Source: Nostoc desertorum CM1-VF14
Lineage (GTDB): Bacteria; Cyanobacteriota; Cyanobacteriia; Cyanobacteriales; Nostocaceae
DNA length: 64,000 nucleotides
Direction of reading: 5' to 3'
Assembly (NCBI GenBank): GCA_019359245.1
Contig: JAHHHR010000004.1
Coordinates: 62,001 to 126,000 of the forward strand
Position 1 is the first letter of the stretch, and each line of letters opens with the position of its first letter. Made by a program: the position numbers and the translations under genes. The notes beneath the pieces were generated by a model, which searched no databases, was not told the origin of the DNA, and was given only the letters and a program-made list of their open reading frames with translations. This document shows, piece by piece, positions 35,042 to 44,390 of this stretch.

Positions 35042-36958
35042 ATGGTTAAATCTGCTCCTTCCCCCATCGCAACCCGTAAGCCTTCCAAAGTAGAAGGAAT
35101 CAAGGAAAATAGTAATTTTTTGCGTGAACCTGTAGCAACTGAAATCCTTCAAGACACTACCCATTTTACTGAAAATGCGGTGCAGCTTTTGAAGTATCAC
35201 GGTTCTTATCAGCAGGATAACCGCGACAACCGCACCAAGGGGCAGGAAAAAGATTACCAGTTTATGCTGCGGACAAAAAATCCCGGTGGTTTAGTACCGC
35301 CGCAGCTGTATCTGGCTTTAGATAAAATAGCTGATGAGTATGGCAACCAAACCTTACGAGCAACTACCCGTCAAGGTTTCCAACTGCACGGAATTTTAAA
35401 GAAGAATCTTAAATCAGCGATTGCCACTATTGTCAAGAACCTGGGTTCGACTTTGGGAGCTTGTGGCGACATTAACCGCAACGTAATGGCACCACCAGCC
35501 CCCTTTAAGAATCGCCCAGAGTATCAGTATGCTTGGGAGTATGCCCAGAATATTGCTGACTTGCTGACAGCGCAAACAGGCGCTTATTACGAAATTTGGT
35601 TAGATGGGGAAAAAGCAATTAGTGCTGAAGAAGCCCCAGAGGTGAAGGCAGCCCGACAGCGCAATGGAAATGGGACAATTATCCATGACAACGAAGAACC
35701 GATTTATGGCACTTACTACATGCCCCGCAAGTTTAAAATTTGCGTGACGGTGCCAGGGGATAATTCGATTGATTTGTATTCTCAAGACCTAACGTTGGTA
35801 GTGATTACCAATAAGAAGAAGCAATTAGAAGGATTTAATATTTTTGCTGGTGGTGGTTTAGGTAGAACCCACGGTAAAGAAGAAACTTTCGCTAGGTTAG
35901 CAGACCCCATCGGTTATGTGGCAAAGGATGATGTTTACGACATAGTAAAAGCGATTGTTGCTACTCAGAGAGATTATGGCGATCGCACCGATCGTCGTCA
36001 TGCCAGATTAAAATATCTAATCAACGATTGGGGCCTAGATAAATTCCGTGCCCAAGTTGAAGAATATTTCGGTAAATCAATTGAAGCCTTCAAACCACTG
36101 CCAGAGTTTAAATATTATGACTTCCTCGGCTGGAATGAACAAGGTGATGGCAAGCTATTCTTAGGAATTTCCATTGACAATGGTCGAATCAAGGATGAAG
36201 GTTCGTTTCAACTGAAAACCGCTTTGCGGGAAATTGTTGAACAGTTCAACTTGTCCATCCGTCTAACAGCGAACCACAACCTGATTTTTTACGATATCGA
36301 ACCAGATAGCAAGCAAGCTATTCAAGACATTCTCAGCCGTCACGGTATCGTAGACGACCCTAGTAAAATCGAACCTTTAGTGCGGTATGCAATGGCTTGT
36401 CCGGCTTTGCCCACTTGCGGCTTGGCAATCACGGAATCAGAACGGGCAATACCGGGTATTTTGGAAAGAGTTCGCGCCCTTTTAAATAAAGTAGGTTTAC
36501 AAAATGAGCATTTTGTAGTAAGGATGACAGGATGCCCCAACGGTTGCGCTCGTCCCTACTTGGCAGAATTGGGCTTTGTGGGTAGCGCTCCAGAATCTTA
36601 CCAATTATGGTTAGGGGGTTCGCCAAATCAGACTCGACTGGCACAACCTTACACAGAGAAATTGCACCACAATGACTTAGAAATCTTCTTAGAGCCAATT
36701 TTTGTTTACTTTAAGAAATCTCGGAAATCGAAGGAAAAGTTTGGTGATTTTTGCGATCGCGTTGGTTTTGACGCCATCCGCGAATTTGCTGCTAGCTACG
36801 ATCCTAACACCGCTAATGGTGCAAACAAATCGCGCCATCGGGTAAATTTAAAAGAAGAAGTTTATGGCAAGTTGAAGGAAGTAGCAGAAAGCCAAGGTAA
36901 GCCCATGACTCAGTTAGTGACTGAAGCGCTAGAAGCTTACTTTCAGAATCTTTCGTAA
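35042..36958 (+). CDS. sir: Ferredoxin-sulfite reductase with C-terminal ribbon-helix-helix-like extension
   Basis: Reduces sulfite to sulfide with ferredoxin electrons. 638 residues. The siroheme/[4Fe-4S] cysteines are C453 and C459 (ACPALPTCG) and C498 and C502 (TGCPNGCAR). [12 protein letters not shown] and [13 protein letters not shown] are substrate and siroheme contacts typical of Sir/Nir. After the catalytic body, residues about 597-638 ([20 protein letters not shown], then [14 protein letters not shown]) read like a ribbon-helix-helix DNA-binding motif. Plant plastid Sir is known to bind and compact DNA, so this tail may matter. A strong hairpin follows the stop. Confidence 0.93.
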   Translation: MVKSAPSPIATRKPSKVEGIKENSNFLREPVATEILQDTTHFTENAVQLLKYHGSYQQDNRDNRTKGQEKDYQFMLRTKNPGGLVPPQLYLALDKIADEYGNQTLRATTRQGFQLHGILKKNLKSAIATIVKNLGSTLGACGDINRNVMAPPAPFKNRPEYQYAWEYAQNIADLLTAQTGAYYEIWLDGEKAISAEEAPEVKAARQRNGNGTIIHDNEEPIYGTYYMPRKFKICVTVPGDNSIDLYSQDLTLVVITNKKKQLEGFNIFAGGGLGRTHGKEETFARLADPIGYVAKDDVYDIVKAIVATQRDYGDRTDRRHARLKYLINDWGLDKFRAQVEEYFGKSIEAFKPLPEFKYYDFLGWNEQGDGKLFLGISIDNGRIKDEGSFQLKTALREIVEQFNLSIRLTANHNLIFYDIEPDSKQAIQDILSRHGIVDDPSKIEPLVRYAMACPALPTCGLAITESERAIPGILERVRALLNKVGLQNEHFVVRMTGCPNGCARPYLAELGFVGSAPESYQLWLGGSPNQTRLAQPYTEKLHHNDLEIFLEPIFVYFKKSRKSKEKFGDFCDRVGFDAIREFAASYDPNTANGANKSRHRVNLKEEVYGKLKEVAESQGKPMTQLVTEALEAYFQNLS

Positions 36959-36986
36959 GCCGAAAAATTGAAGATAATAAAATCAA

Positions 36987-37020
36987 AGAGAGACACAGAT
37001 AAATGCATCTGTGTCTCTCT
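36987..37020. terminator. Strong hairpin terminator after sir
   Basis: A perfect 14-bp stem AGAGAGACACAGAT (36987-37000) and ATCTGTGTCTCTCT (37007-37020) with loop AAATGC, 29 bases after the sir stop. No long T run follows. Confidence 0.75.
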
Positions 37021-37070
37021 CGCGTAAATCCTAATACAGTTAGGTAACACATCCACAGGAAAACTGAACT

Positions 37071-37715
37071 ATGGTAACAACAGCAAAATTCGCAGAAACT
37101 AGGGATGTGCTGCAAAACATCAGCTGGCCGACATTCAAAGCTATGCTGGCAGATATGGGATCTGAGCGAAATAAAAGGCTAGCTTATGACAACGGAATAG
37201 TAGAAATTATCACTCCGCTAATGCCACACGAGAATTCAAACCGTCTCATCGAAGGTTTTGTTCTTGTGCTGTGTGAAGAATTTGGTTTAGAAGTTAAAAG
37301 CGCTGGCTCGTTGACTATAACGCGGGATGATTTGGAGCAAGGAGGCGAGCCGGACAGTAGTTACTATATCCAAAATGAATTGTTAGTCCGCAACAAAGAA
37401 AATATTGACCTGAATACAGACCCACCACCAGACATAGTACTGGAAGTGGAATATTCCAGACCCAAGATAGACAAATTAAGCCTGTATGCTTCAATGGGCG
37501 TTCCAGAATTCTGGCGGTATAACGGAAATGTGTTGCGCGTTTACATCCTCAATGCTGGGCAATACTCACAGAGCGATCGCAGTCCAACGTTTGCGCCTGT
37601 GCTGGTAACAGAGATTCCCCGATTTATCCAAGAAAGCAAGAAAATTGGACAAATAGCAGCAACTCGTGCTTTCCGTACCTGGGTTAGACAACAGATATCT
37701 ACAGCAGGGCAATAA
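37071..37715 (+). CDS. Uma2-family PD-(D/E)XK nuclease-like protein
   Basis: 214 residues, full length for the family. RLAYDNGIVEIITPLMPHE is the usual lead-in. The nuclease-like core is GGEPDSSYYIQN (PD), PDIVLEVEYSRPKIDKL (E-x-E and K) and YASMGVPEFWRYNG. These proteins are numerous in filamentous cyanobacteria and of unknown role. rsmE starts 13 bases after the stop. Compare the partial copy at the left edge of the window. Confidence 0.9.
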   Translation: MVTTAKFAETRDVLQNISWPTFKAMLADMGSERNKRLAYDNGIVEIITPLMPHENSNRLIEGFVLVLCEEFGLEVKSAGSLTITRDDLEQGGEPDSSYYIQNELLVRNKENIDLNTDPPPDIVLEVEYSRPKIDKLSLYASMGVPEFWRYNGNVLRVYILNAGQYSQSDRSPTFAPVLVTEIPRFIQESKKIGQIAATRAFRTWVRQQISTAGQ

Positions 37716-37728
37716 TTTATTAATAAAA

Positions 37729-38436
37729 ATGTCTCAACTGCAAAGAATTGCGATCGCACCCTCCCAATTCCAACAAGGGCAAATTTTACTCACCAAAGAA
37801 CAGCAACATTATTTGGGGCGGGTGTTGCGCTTGCGTGAAGGCGATCGCTTTATTGCAATGGATGGTAAAGGAAAATGGTGGTTAGCGCAGTTAGCAGGGG
37901 AACAAGCACGGGTTTTAGAAGCACTTTTGGTAGAAACTGAATTACCTGTATCAATTACGTTGATGGTGGCTTTACCCAAAGGTAATGGATTTGATGAAGT
38001 GGTGCGGTGTTGTACAGAGTTAGGAGTAGCTTGTATTGCACCAGTATTGAGCGATCGCACCTTGCTTCATCCTAGTCCTCAAAAGCTTGAACGCTGGCGG
38101 CGCATCGCTGCGGAAGCCGCCGAGCAATCAGAGCGCTCGTTTGTACCAACAATTTTAGAGCCTGTTACTTTTAATACTGCTGTCACGGCTAATCAGACCA
38201 GTCACCGTTACATTTGTGAAGCTCGTGGTGAGTATCCCCATTTAAACAAAGTCCTGCATAGCATCTCTGAGGAGATTGTCATTGCTACAGGCCCAGAGGG
38301 AGGATGGACAACACAAGAAATCGAGAATGCGATCGCAACTGGATTTCAACCTGTTTCCCTTGGTCGCCGCATCCTGAGAGCAGTTACAGCTCCAGTCGTA
38401 GCATTATCCTTGATTACCGCAGCTTGTGAAGTATAA
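37729..38436 (+). CDS. rsmE: 16S rRNA (uracil-1498-N3)-methyltransferase
   Basis: RsmE methylates U1498 of 16S rRNA using SAM. From ATG 37729 it has 235 residues; the frame is open upstream into the Uma2 gene, but that part is not conserved. An N-terminal PUA-like part (EQQHYLGRVLRLREGDRF) is followed by a SPOUT knot: LPKGNGFDEVVRCCTELGV, RWRRIAAEAAEQSERS, IATGPEGGWTTQEIE and SLGRRILRAVTAPVVAL. Confidence 0.95.
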   Translation: MSQLQRIAIAPSQFQQGQILLTKEQQHYLGRVLRLREGDRFIAMDGKGKWWLAQLAGEQARVLEALLVETELPVSITLMVALPKGNGFDEVVRCCTELGVACIAPVLSDRTLLHPSPQKLERWRRIAAEAAEQSERSFVPTILEPVTFNTAVTANQTSHRYICEARGEYPHLNKVLHSISEEIVIATGPEGGWTTQEIENAIATGFQPVSLGRRILRAVTAPVVALSLITAACEV

Positions 38437-38504
38437 ATGATTTATAGCTCACGCAAAAGATATTTTGCATGAGACATCACTCCAGCGTGTATTTAAAGTA
38501 AGTG

Positions 38505-39578
38505 ATGATTGAGCAAGTTGCGATCGCCTTTGAGCATAAAGATTATCAAACAGCTGCTAAATTACTGAAACAGCTGCTAGTAGAATCGCCAGAACATCCT
38601 TGGGTACAATATTATCTTGGTCGGTTGCATGAAGTATCTGAAAAGCGCCAAGATGCGGAAAAAGTTTATCGGCAACTGTTGCGAGATACGAGAAATACTA
38701 GAATCGTGACCCTTGCACGTCAAGGTTTGCGACGGCTACAAGAAATGGAGCTAGAAGAAAGACAAAGAGCTATTTCTCAAGCAACAGCCCAAGAGAATAA
38801 CACCGAACCTGGCGTACTAGTTTTAGAGCCACTCAGTAACGAACTAAAAACAGAAGCTTCTCGAAAATTTGCCCAGATAATGCAGCTAGACCCTTACACT
38901 GCACGGCTGTTACTACCAAGCCGTGGCTGGAGGTTGTACCGCACTGGCCAAGTAGGAGAACTACAATTTTACGGCAAGCAGTTACAGCAGGCTGGTATTC
39001 CTTGCTTTTGGGCAACAATAGCTCAAATTCAGCAAATTCAAGTTTATCAAGTTAAACATTTTCAAGAATCTACCTTACAAGCTACTGTTGTTTGCCGTAA
39101 TGAGAAAAATCAACTCGGTTCTCTCACCTTTGACTGGTCAGAAGTCACAGCAAGAGTAGTGGGACTGTTGCCGATTTTTGAGGAAGTCGTAGATCGTGAT
39201 GTGCGCGGTAAACTAGAAAGGAAAACTCAAACACAAGACTATGCCCAGTTTTGTGATTTACACCTACCTGGTAGACGTTGCATTCTCCGATTTGATGATA
39301 ACGGTTATGAATTTCAGCAAGGTTTAGAAATCATTCCTGAAGCTAGCCAAAATACAATCAGAATTAATTGGAATAGTTTATCAAGTTGGATTGACCAGCA
39401 ATTACCTCAAGTAAAAATTTGGTCAGATTTCACATCGTTTGCAGATACAACATTAGATCAAACAGAATTGCTGGGTCATATCAAGTCTCACATTTATTTG
39501 TTTCGCAGGGAACAGACTAATTGGGACTCAGCTTTTCATTTATATAGTGGATTGGTGTTGGTTAAAAATGCAGATTAG
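38505..39578 (+). CDS. TPR-containing cyanobacterial protein
   Basis: About 357 residues from ATG 38505; a GTG one codon earlier is possible. The first 95 residues hold two or three TPR-like helix pairs (AIAFEHKDYQTAAKLLKQLL, HPWVQYYLGRLHEVSEKRQD, AEKVYRQLLRDTRN). The rest is conserved in cyanobacteria without a named domain and includes a repeated-looking LLLPSRGWRLYRTGQVGE region. It is likely cytoplasmic and involved in protein contacts; function is unknown. Confidence 0.75.
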   Translation: MIEQVAIAFEHKDYQTAAKLLKQLLVESPEHPWVQYYLGRLHEVSEKRQDAEKVYRQLLRDTRNTRIVTLARQGLRRLQEMELEERQRAISQATAQENNTEPGVLVLEPLSNELKTEASRKFAQIMQLDPYTARLLLPSRGWRLYRTGQVGELQFYGKQLQQAGIPCFWATIAQIQQIQVYQVKHFQESTLQATVVCRNEKNQLGSLTFDWSEVTARVVGLLPIFEEVVDRDVRGKLERKTQTQDYAQFCDLHLPGRRCILRFDDNGYEFQQGLEIIPEASQNTIRINWNSLSSWIDQQLPQVKIWSDFTSFADTTLDQTELLGHIKSHIYLFRREQTNWDSAFHLYSGLVLVKNAD

Positions 39579-39727
39579 TTATACAAGAAATTATCTAACC
39601 CAAACCTAAAAAATGCAGTTGTAGTGGAGAATATTAAGCGATCTTCCTACTTTGGAAAGCTCCCCCATCTACAACTGATAAACTTGTTTTAATAATTGCC
39701 TATTCACACTTAACTTATCAGTAGTAT

Positions 39728-39751
39728 AGAGACGCGAAATTTCGCGTCTCT
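39728..39751. terminator. Perfect 24-bp palindrome, likely convergent terminator and dispersed repeat
   Basis: AGAGACGCGAAA (39728-39739) directly followed by TTTCGCGTCTCT (39740-39751). It lies between two convergent genes. A related ACGCGATTAATCGCGTCTC occurs at 56155, and such palindromes are scattered in Nostoc genomes. Confidence 0.7.
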
Positions 39752-39756
39752 GTGAT

Positions 39757-40278
39757 TTAACCAGGGGTTTTAACCTGACGCGCCATGTCTAAGTAAGCGC
39801 TCATATTCGCCCCTGGACGCCGACGACCATTAGAGCTAGTCGCTGAAGGAGCAAGATATTTAGGCGCAAAGGTAGTTTCCTTTGGCTCCTCTTTGAGGAC
39901 TTTGGCTGCTGCGGCTTTTGCCTTTTTGCCAGGTTCAACTTTAAGGCCCTCAGCAGTCTGCACTAAAGTAACATCGGCTGGTTTAGGATTTTTCGCTGGT
40001 TTTTCCTTAGTTTTAGCTGCGGCGGTTTTTGTTCCGTTCAATGAAGCTGGCTTGGATGCTTCTGGTGCTTCTGGTGCAGCTGTTGCCGTTAATTTTTTAG
40101 CATTCGATGAAACTGTCTCTGCTACTTTCTTTGCGTTCGATGCTACCTCTTTAGCAGCATCTTTAGCAGCATCTTTAGCTTCATCCAATTCCAAGAAATA
40201 GCCGTTGCTTTTCTTCCCTCGTAACAGTCCGGTAACGAAACTCAAAATACCCGAAATTAAGTTTTTGATAAAATCCAT
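39757..40278 (-). CDS. Ala/Lys-rich cyanobacterial protein with amphipathic N-terminus
   Basis: 173 residues. An N-terminal hydrophobic amphipathic helix (MDFIKNLISGILSFVTGLLR) precedes a low-complexity stretch of LEA-like repeats (DAAKDAAKEVASNAKKVAET). A Pro/Lys/Ala linker follows, then a short conserved-looking tail (FAPKYLAPS, NGRRRPGANMSAYLDMARQV). The ATG follows GGCAGGAGTAATTGTA, a good ribosome site. It is probably membrane-associated or stress-related; no function is known. Confidence 0.7.
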   Translation of the reverse strand: MDFIKNLISGILSFVTGLLRGKKSNGYFLELDEAKDAAKDAAKEVASNAKKVAETVSSNAKKLTATAAPEAPEASKPASLNGTKTAAAKTKEKPAKNPKPADVTLVQTAEGLKVEPGKKAKAAAAKVLKEEPKETTFAPKYLAPSATSSNGRRRPGANMSAYLDMARQVKTPG

Positions 40279-40788
40279 TACAATTACTCCTGCCTTTTAC
40301 CTTTTATATTTGAAAATCAACCGTAATTGTTAAAAATTACGACAAGATGTTACATTTTCTACTTTGCGCCACCCCATCCAGGTGACAACCGTTATAGGTT
40401 TGTGCTTAATCAACATTCTAGTAAAATCACAGGGCAAATGTTTTTTTGCAAGCACTTGCGACCTGTATACACCGAGAACTAATTATTAAATTTTACTGTA
40501 ACTAAGAGCAAGATTCTGAAAGCGGGCTTAACAAAAATTAACATTTCTTTGTTTGAAGTTATAGATTGGAGAAAAGCAAGTGGTTTACTTTCAACCAGTG
40601 GAAGGAGTGTCATAGCCAGTTGGCAGATAGTAATAGCTATAAGTTAAATTTTATACGAACTAGCTTTGAGAGCAGTTCAGTTTTGCAAAAATCTCTTTTA
40701 AAGAATCCGAACAGCAACAGCTTCAGTTTGTAGAGCAGTAGTATCTACAAAATTGAAATACACCCCTTAATTCAGCTAGATTTTGTAA
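40279..40788. other. Divergent intergenic region, 510 bases
   Basis: No supported gene. It holds promoters for the Ala/Lys-rich protein and the lipase-like gene. No clear RNA gene, repeat or operator was recognised. Confidence 0.5.
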
Positions 40789-41424
40789 ATGAACATTGAA
40801 AATCAACAACGCAATCCCGTTTTGTTAATCCACGGTATTGACGATACGAGGGCAGTTTTCCAGAAAATGGCGGTTCACTTAGCATTACAGGGTTGGTCTG
40901 TACATTCCCTAAATCTCGTGCCTAATAATGGTGATGTGGGTCTTGATGAGTTGGCAAAACAAGTAGCAGATTATGTTACAGCTACCTTTGCGCCAGAACA
41001 ACACCTGGATTTAGTAGGCTTCAGTATGGGAGGAATTGTGAGCCGTTACTATGTCCAGCGACTGGGAGGAATTAACCGCGTGCAGAGGTTTATCACAATC
41101 TCTTCGCCCCATAATGGAACTGTGGTTGCTTATGGTTCCCGGCGTCCTGGTTGTTTACAAATGCGCCCCGACAGCATTTTTCTCAAAGATTTAAATTCTG
41201 ATGCTGTAATATTGGGGCAGCTAAATTTTACATCTATCTGGACACCTTATGATTTGATGATTGTCCCAGCAAATAGTTCACAAATGTCTGTAGGAAGCGA
41301 AGTCATAGTACCAGTTGCTTTACACCCTTGGATGCTAACAGACCCCAGGAGTTTAACAGTAGTAACAGCAGCTTTAGCAGAGCGTATTAAGCTGCCTTTC
41401 CTTAAAAAAGTATCCAGTCAGTAG
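40789..41424 (+). CDS. Alpha/beta-hydrolase, lipase-like
   Basis: 211 residues of alpha/beta-hydrolase fold. PVLLIHGIDDTRAVF is the oxyanion region, VGFSMGGIVSRYYVQ the nucleophile elbow (S79), and VPVALHPWML holds the likely catalytic His. ISSPHNGTVVAYG resembles bacterial triacylglycerol lipases of the LipA/EstA type. No signal peptide is visible. The substrate is unknown. Confidence 0.85.
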   Translation: MNIENQQRNPVLLIHGIDDTRAVFQKMAVHLALQGWSVHSLNLVPNNGDVGLDELAKQVADYVTATFAPEQHLDLVGFSMGGIVSRYYVQRLGGINRVQRFITISSPHNGTVVAYGSRRPGCLQMRPDSIFLKDLNSDAVILGQLNFTSIWTPYDLMIVPANSSQMSVGSEVIVPVALHPWMLTDPRSLTVVTAALAERIKLPFLKKVSSQ

Positions 41425-41477
41425 CCAGGGTGCTTATTACGCTTGTCTTGTATTTTTTATTTTGTATTTTGAATTTT

Positions 41478-41909
41478 TTAAGTCCTATCCCCAATTTGTG
41501 TATGTTCGTAACTCCCAAAAATTGCCTCTGGGTAACAATAATATTTGAACTCCATGAGGTTATAAAAGGGATCTTCTAAAAAGAAAGTGCGATGCTCAAG
41601 AGGAGAGCCAACAAAGCGATTTTTGGTTTCCTCACGAAAAAATAGTTGGTGTTGTTGTGCCCTTTCGAGTAAGTCTTTCCAGTCACGTTCTTGGGTAAAA
41701 ATTAGCCCGAAGTGTCTAGGATATATAGTATGTTGCGGTGTCAAAGGTTCTTTGGTAACGTGAGCCACTAGTTGATGACCATAGAGATTAAGAATCAAGG
41801 CGTGATGGTTTTCACGCCCAGGAATGCAACCCAAGCCATCTACGTAATATGCTTTTGTTTTGGCAATGTCAGTTACAGGGAAAGCAAGATGGAATAAAGT
41901 TTGGCTCAT
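41478..41909 (-). CDS. VOC-superfamily (glyoxalase-fold) protein
   Basis: 143 residues with two beta-alpha-beta-beta-beta modules: LFHLAFPVTDIAKTKAYYVDG, then HHALILNLYGHQLVAHV, and RHFGLIFTQE, then RTFFLEDPFYNLMEFKYY. Metal ligands are probable at H7, H-Q-L-V-A-H and the E of LMEFK. It resembles dioxygenase or glyoxalase-type enzymes without a specific assignment. It converges with the lipase-like gene. Confidence 0.85.
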   Translation of the reverse strand: MSQTLFHLAFPVTDIAKTKAYYVDGLGCIPGRENHHALILNLYGHQLVAHVTKEPLTPQHTIYPRHFGLIFTQERDWKDLLERAQQHQLFFREETKNRFVGSPLEHRTFFLEDPFYNLMEFKYYCYPEAIFGSYEHTQIGDRT

Positions 41910-42158
41910 AGCTTGTGTGGAAAAGACTAGTAGTTGGATTATCTACAGTTTATGCATTTATGCTGTTAAGTCTTAATTGTGGTCAACTTGAACACAGTTT
42001 TAATTGACATTAACTTATATCCTTTATCTTTATGACATATTGCAATGTATATCTCAGACATAGTTTGTAATTTTATACTCAGCTTTCAAGGCGATGCCTA
42101 CGAAATTTAGTTAATAATACAAACATATTACTTTAGTTTTGGAGGTGTCAGAAATTAA

Positions 42159-42325
42159 GTACTAATACAAGACGGTCTAAATAAAGCAACCATTTTAAAT
42201 TCCTAAAAAGCTTATTCCATAATAGTCTTGAGTTTTGACTTTTTACACCTCGGCTTGTCTGCGGAACGCTACGCGAACAGTCGGTGTAACCCTGGGTTAC
42301 TTTTAATTTCCGCCTTGCGTTACTA
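42159..42325. mobile_element. MITE-like element, copy 2, with nested repeat
   Basis: The left part (GTACTAATACAAGACGG, TCTAAATAAAGCAACCATT, AAAAAGCTTATTCCATAATA) and right end (CGCCTTGCGTTACTAG) match the copy at 7286-7373. Between TTTTGACTTTT and the right end an extra segment with an SDR hairpin (42243-42289) is inserted. Confidence 0.6.
42243..42289. repeat. SDR-like repeat enclosed in a hairpin (second copy)
   Basis: TTACACC (42243-42249) and GGTGTAA (42283-42289) enclose GTCTGCGGAACGCTACGCG (42257-42275). It is related in reverse orientation to 10105-10153. Confidence 0.6.
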
Positions 42326-42382
42326 GGGGTAACAAATTAGTTATTCTGTTGATATTCAGACAAAATTACTTATTAATTGCTG

Positions 42383-43180
42383 ATGTCATCTTTAATTAAT
42401 TCTGTTAATCCCTGGTTGATGGCGATAGGATTAAACACAATTCTATTGGGTTTAGCTTGGATTGCTCCGAAAAAACTGCTTACCCCTACTGGCTCATTCC
42501 ACGCATGGTTTCTGGCCATCTTAATTTGGGTAACTCTAGGCTGGCAAGGATATGCAGTTGTCATGTTCTATTTTCTAGTTGGTTCTGGCGTGACTCGTAT
42601 CGGTATGGCGCAGAAGGAGGCTGAAGGAATAGCCGAAAAGCGTTCTGGGGCAAGAGGCCCAGAAAATGTTTGGGGTTCGGCTTTGACTGGGGCGCTGTGT
42701 GCTTTGGGAGTAGGGATCATAAATTCGGGATTTATTGTACCTAGTCCCCAATCTCTAGTCCCCAATCCCCAGTCTCTATTATTGTTAGGCTATGTAGCGA
42801 GTTTCAGTACCAAATTGGCTGACACTACTGCTAGTGAAGTCGGTAAAGCCTATGGTAAAAGCACCTTTCTAATTACCACACTCCAACCAGTGCCTCGCGG
42901 TACAGAAGGAGCGGTAAGTTTGGAGGGGACTTTAGCAGGTATTGTGGCTTCTGTAGCGATCGCATTTGTTGGTTGGGCAGTTGGTTTAATTGATCTATTG
43001 GGAGTAGGTTGGTGTGTACTGGCAGCATTTATTGCCACCAACTTAGAAAGTGTGATTGGGGCAACATTGCAGTCTAAGTATAATTGGCTGACCAATGAAG
43101 TAGTAAATATTTTTAATACATTAATCGGTGCGATCGCAGCAGTGCTACTTGCATGGGCATGGATAAGTCTAATTAAGTAG
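42383..43180 (+). CDS. DUF92 (TIGR00297/VTE6-like) integral membrane protein
   Basis: From ATG 42383, 265 residues with about seven membrane helices. The plant member VTE6 is a phytyl-phosphate kinase that recycles phytol for tocopherol and phylloquinone. WGSALTGALCALG, GYVASFSTKLADTTASEVGK and PRGTEGAVSLEGTLAG are the conserved family signatures. A repeat-encoded segment at about residues 119-131 (VPSPQSLVPNPQS) is unlike the family. The phytyl link to menA in this window is suggestive only. Confidence 0.85.
   Translation: MSSLINSVNPWLMAIGLNTILLGLAWIAPKKLLTPTGSFHAWFLAILIWVTLGWQGYAVVMFYFLVGSGVTRIGMAQKEAEGIAEKRSGARGPENVWGSALTGALCALGVGIINSGFIVPSPQSLVPNPQSLLLLGYVASFSTKLADTTASEVGKAYGKSTFLITTLQPVPRGTEGAVSLEGTLAGIVASVAIAFVGWAVGLIDLLGVGWCVLAAFIATNLESVIGATLQSKYNWLTNEVVNIFNTLIGAIAAVLLAWAWISLIK
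42737..42777. repeat. STRR-like repeat inside the DUF92 gene
   Basis: Repeated units TAGTCCCCAATCTC (42741 on) and AGTCCCCAATCCCCAGTC lie in frame and encode the Pro/Ser/Gln stretch of the loop between two membrane helices. Confidence 0.75.
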
Positions 43181-43484
43181 ACAGGTGAGAATAAACAATT
43201 ACTCGTTAAGGTTCCGCATGGCAAGGGTTTCTCATGTCAGTTGCTACAACTTTGGTCACATAAACAACGCAGTGGCTTGACTTTTAGCAACTGGCAAGAA
43301 ACAATTCTTAATATATTTTGCTTTATTTTCGCCTATATACCTAATTATTTATCTGAATCTATAAAGATTTGGTTACACAACTTGTTTTGCCTTATAACTG
43401 ATATTTTCAATCCTGTTCTGTCTCCAGTAGACCGTAAAAGTAATTATGGAAAATTATTTTATTTACTAGGTATATAATTTTTTG

Positions 43485-43553
43485 ACCATTTAGATGTAAT
43501 TAGTTCATAGAATCTTTATCATATTTATTCATCAATGACCAGATGATTTTTAT
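43485..43553 (+). repeat. Decayed duplicate of the leader and first codons of the PpiC gene
   Basis: Matches 43586-43654, about 101 bases downstream. TTAGTTCATAGAATCTTTAT here corresponds to TTAGTTCATGGAATCTTTAT there, so the start ATG is ATA in this copy. It has no coding role now. Confidence 0.8.
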
Positions 43554-43607
43554 ATGATTTAATTTAAAAGTCCTATAAGTGTTTAACCATTTTCACATAG
43601 TTAGTTC

Positions 43608-44390
43608 ATGGAATCTTTATCATTTTTAACAATCAATGACAAAATAATTTCTATTGAGGAAGCAGTAAAGTACTTGCAAGCCTCTGGGAAATTGGGGCAA
43701 TTCATTGGGGATATTCTCCGCCAGTATGTAATTGAGGAAGAAATCCGAACCCGAGACGATATTGAGATTGGTACATCAATAACTGAACAGGCAATTATTG
43801 ACTTTAGACTGAAAAATCAATTGACTGACCCCCAAAGTTTTCAAGAATGGTTAAAAGCCAACAACACAGATTACGCTACCTTTCACACATCAGTGGCTTT
43901 TGGTTACAAGTTAGAAAAGTTAAAAGCCGTAGTAACTCAAACAAAACTCCAAGAATATTTTATTGAACGCAAAATTTTTTTGGATCGGGTAGTACTTTCT
44001 CGGATCGTTGTTGATAATCGAGAATTGGCAGACGAACTACAAACCCAGATTGAAGAAGGAGGTAGTTTTGAGCAACTAGCTAAAGAGTATTCACTTTCAG
44101 ATGACCGAATTGTAAACGGCATGATGGGAATAGTCAGCCGAGGAAGCATGCCGGATATATTACGGGCAGCTATTGATGTGGCCAGTCCTGGACAATTGGT
44201 AGGCCCAATAGAAATCGTTGGCAAAGACTCTCCCCCAGGAGAAGGACCTTATGGTTTGTTTCGAGTAGAACAATTTCTGCCAGCGTCTTTAGAAGATACT
44301 CAACTAAAACAAGCACTACAAAATGAGTTGTTTGAGAAATGGCTAGCAGAGAAAATTCAAAAACTGACAGTCAAATTACAAGTGAGTTAA
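43608..44390 (+). CDS. PpiC-type (parvulin) peptidyl-prolyl isomerase
   Basis: 260 residues without a signal peptide. An N-terminal helical chaperone-like region (about 15-115) precedes a parvulin domain at about 120-235 (LSRIVVDNRELADELQTQIE, FEQLAKEYSLSDDRIVNGMM, GIVSRGSMPDIL, ASPGQLVGPIEI). PpiC genes beside HlyB-type exporters are common in cyanobacteria; the isomerase probably keeps substrate unfolded before export. It overlaps the exporter gene by 52 bases. A decayed copy of its start lies upstream. Confidence 0.88.
   Translation: MESLSFLTINDKIISIEEAVKYLQASGKLGQFIGDILRQYVIEEEIRTRDDIEIGTSITEQAIIDFRLKNQLTDPQSFQEWLKANNTDYATFHTSVAFGYKLEKLKAVVTQTKLQEYFIERKIFLDRVVLSRIVVDNRELADELQTQIEEGGSFEQLAKEYSLSDDRIVNGMMGIVSRGSMPDILRAAIDVASPGQLVGPIEIVGKDSPPGEGPYGLFRVEQFLPASLEDTQLKQALQNELFEKWLAEKIQKLTVKLQVS

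Noticed and set aside
43241..43477. 78-codon open frame after the DUF92 gene
   Set aside because: TTG start, no ribosome site, AT-rich hydrophobic composition typical of chance frames, and it lies next to a decayed duplication.
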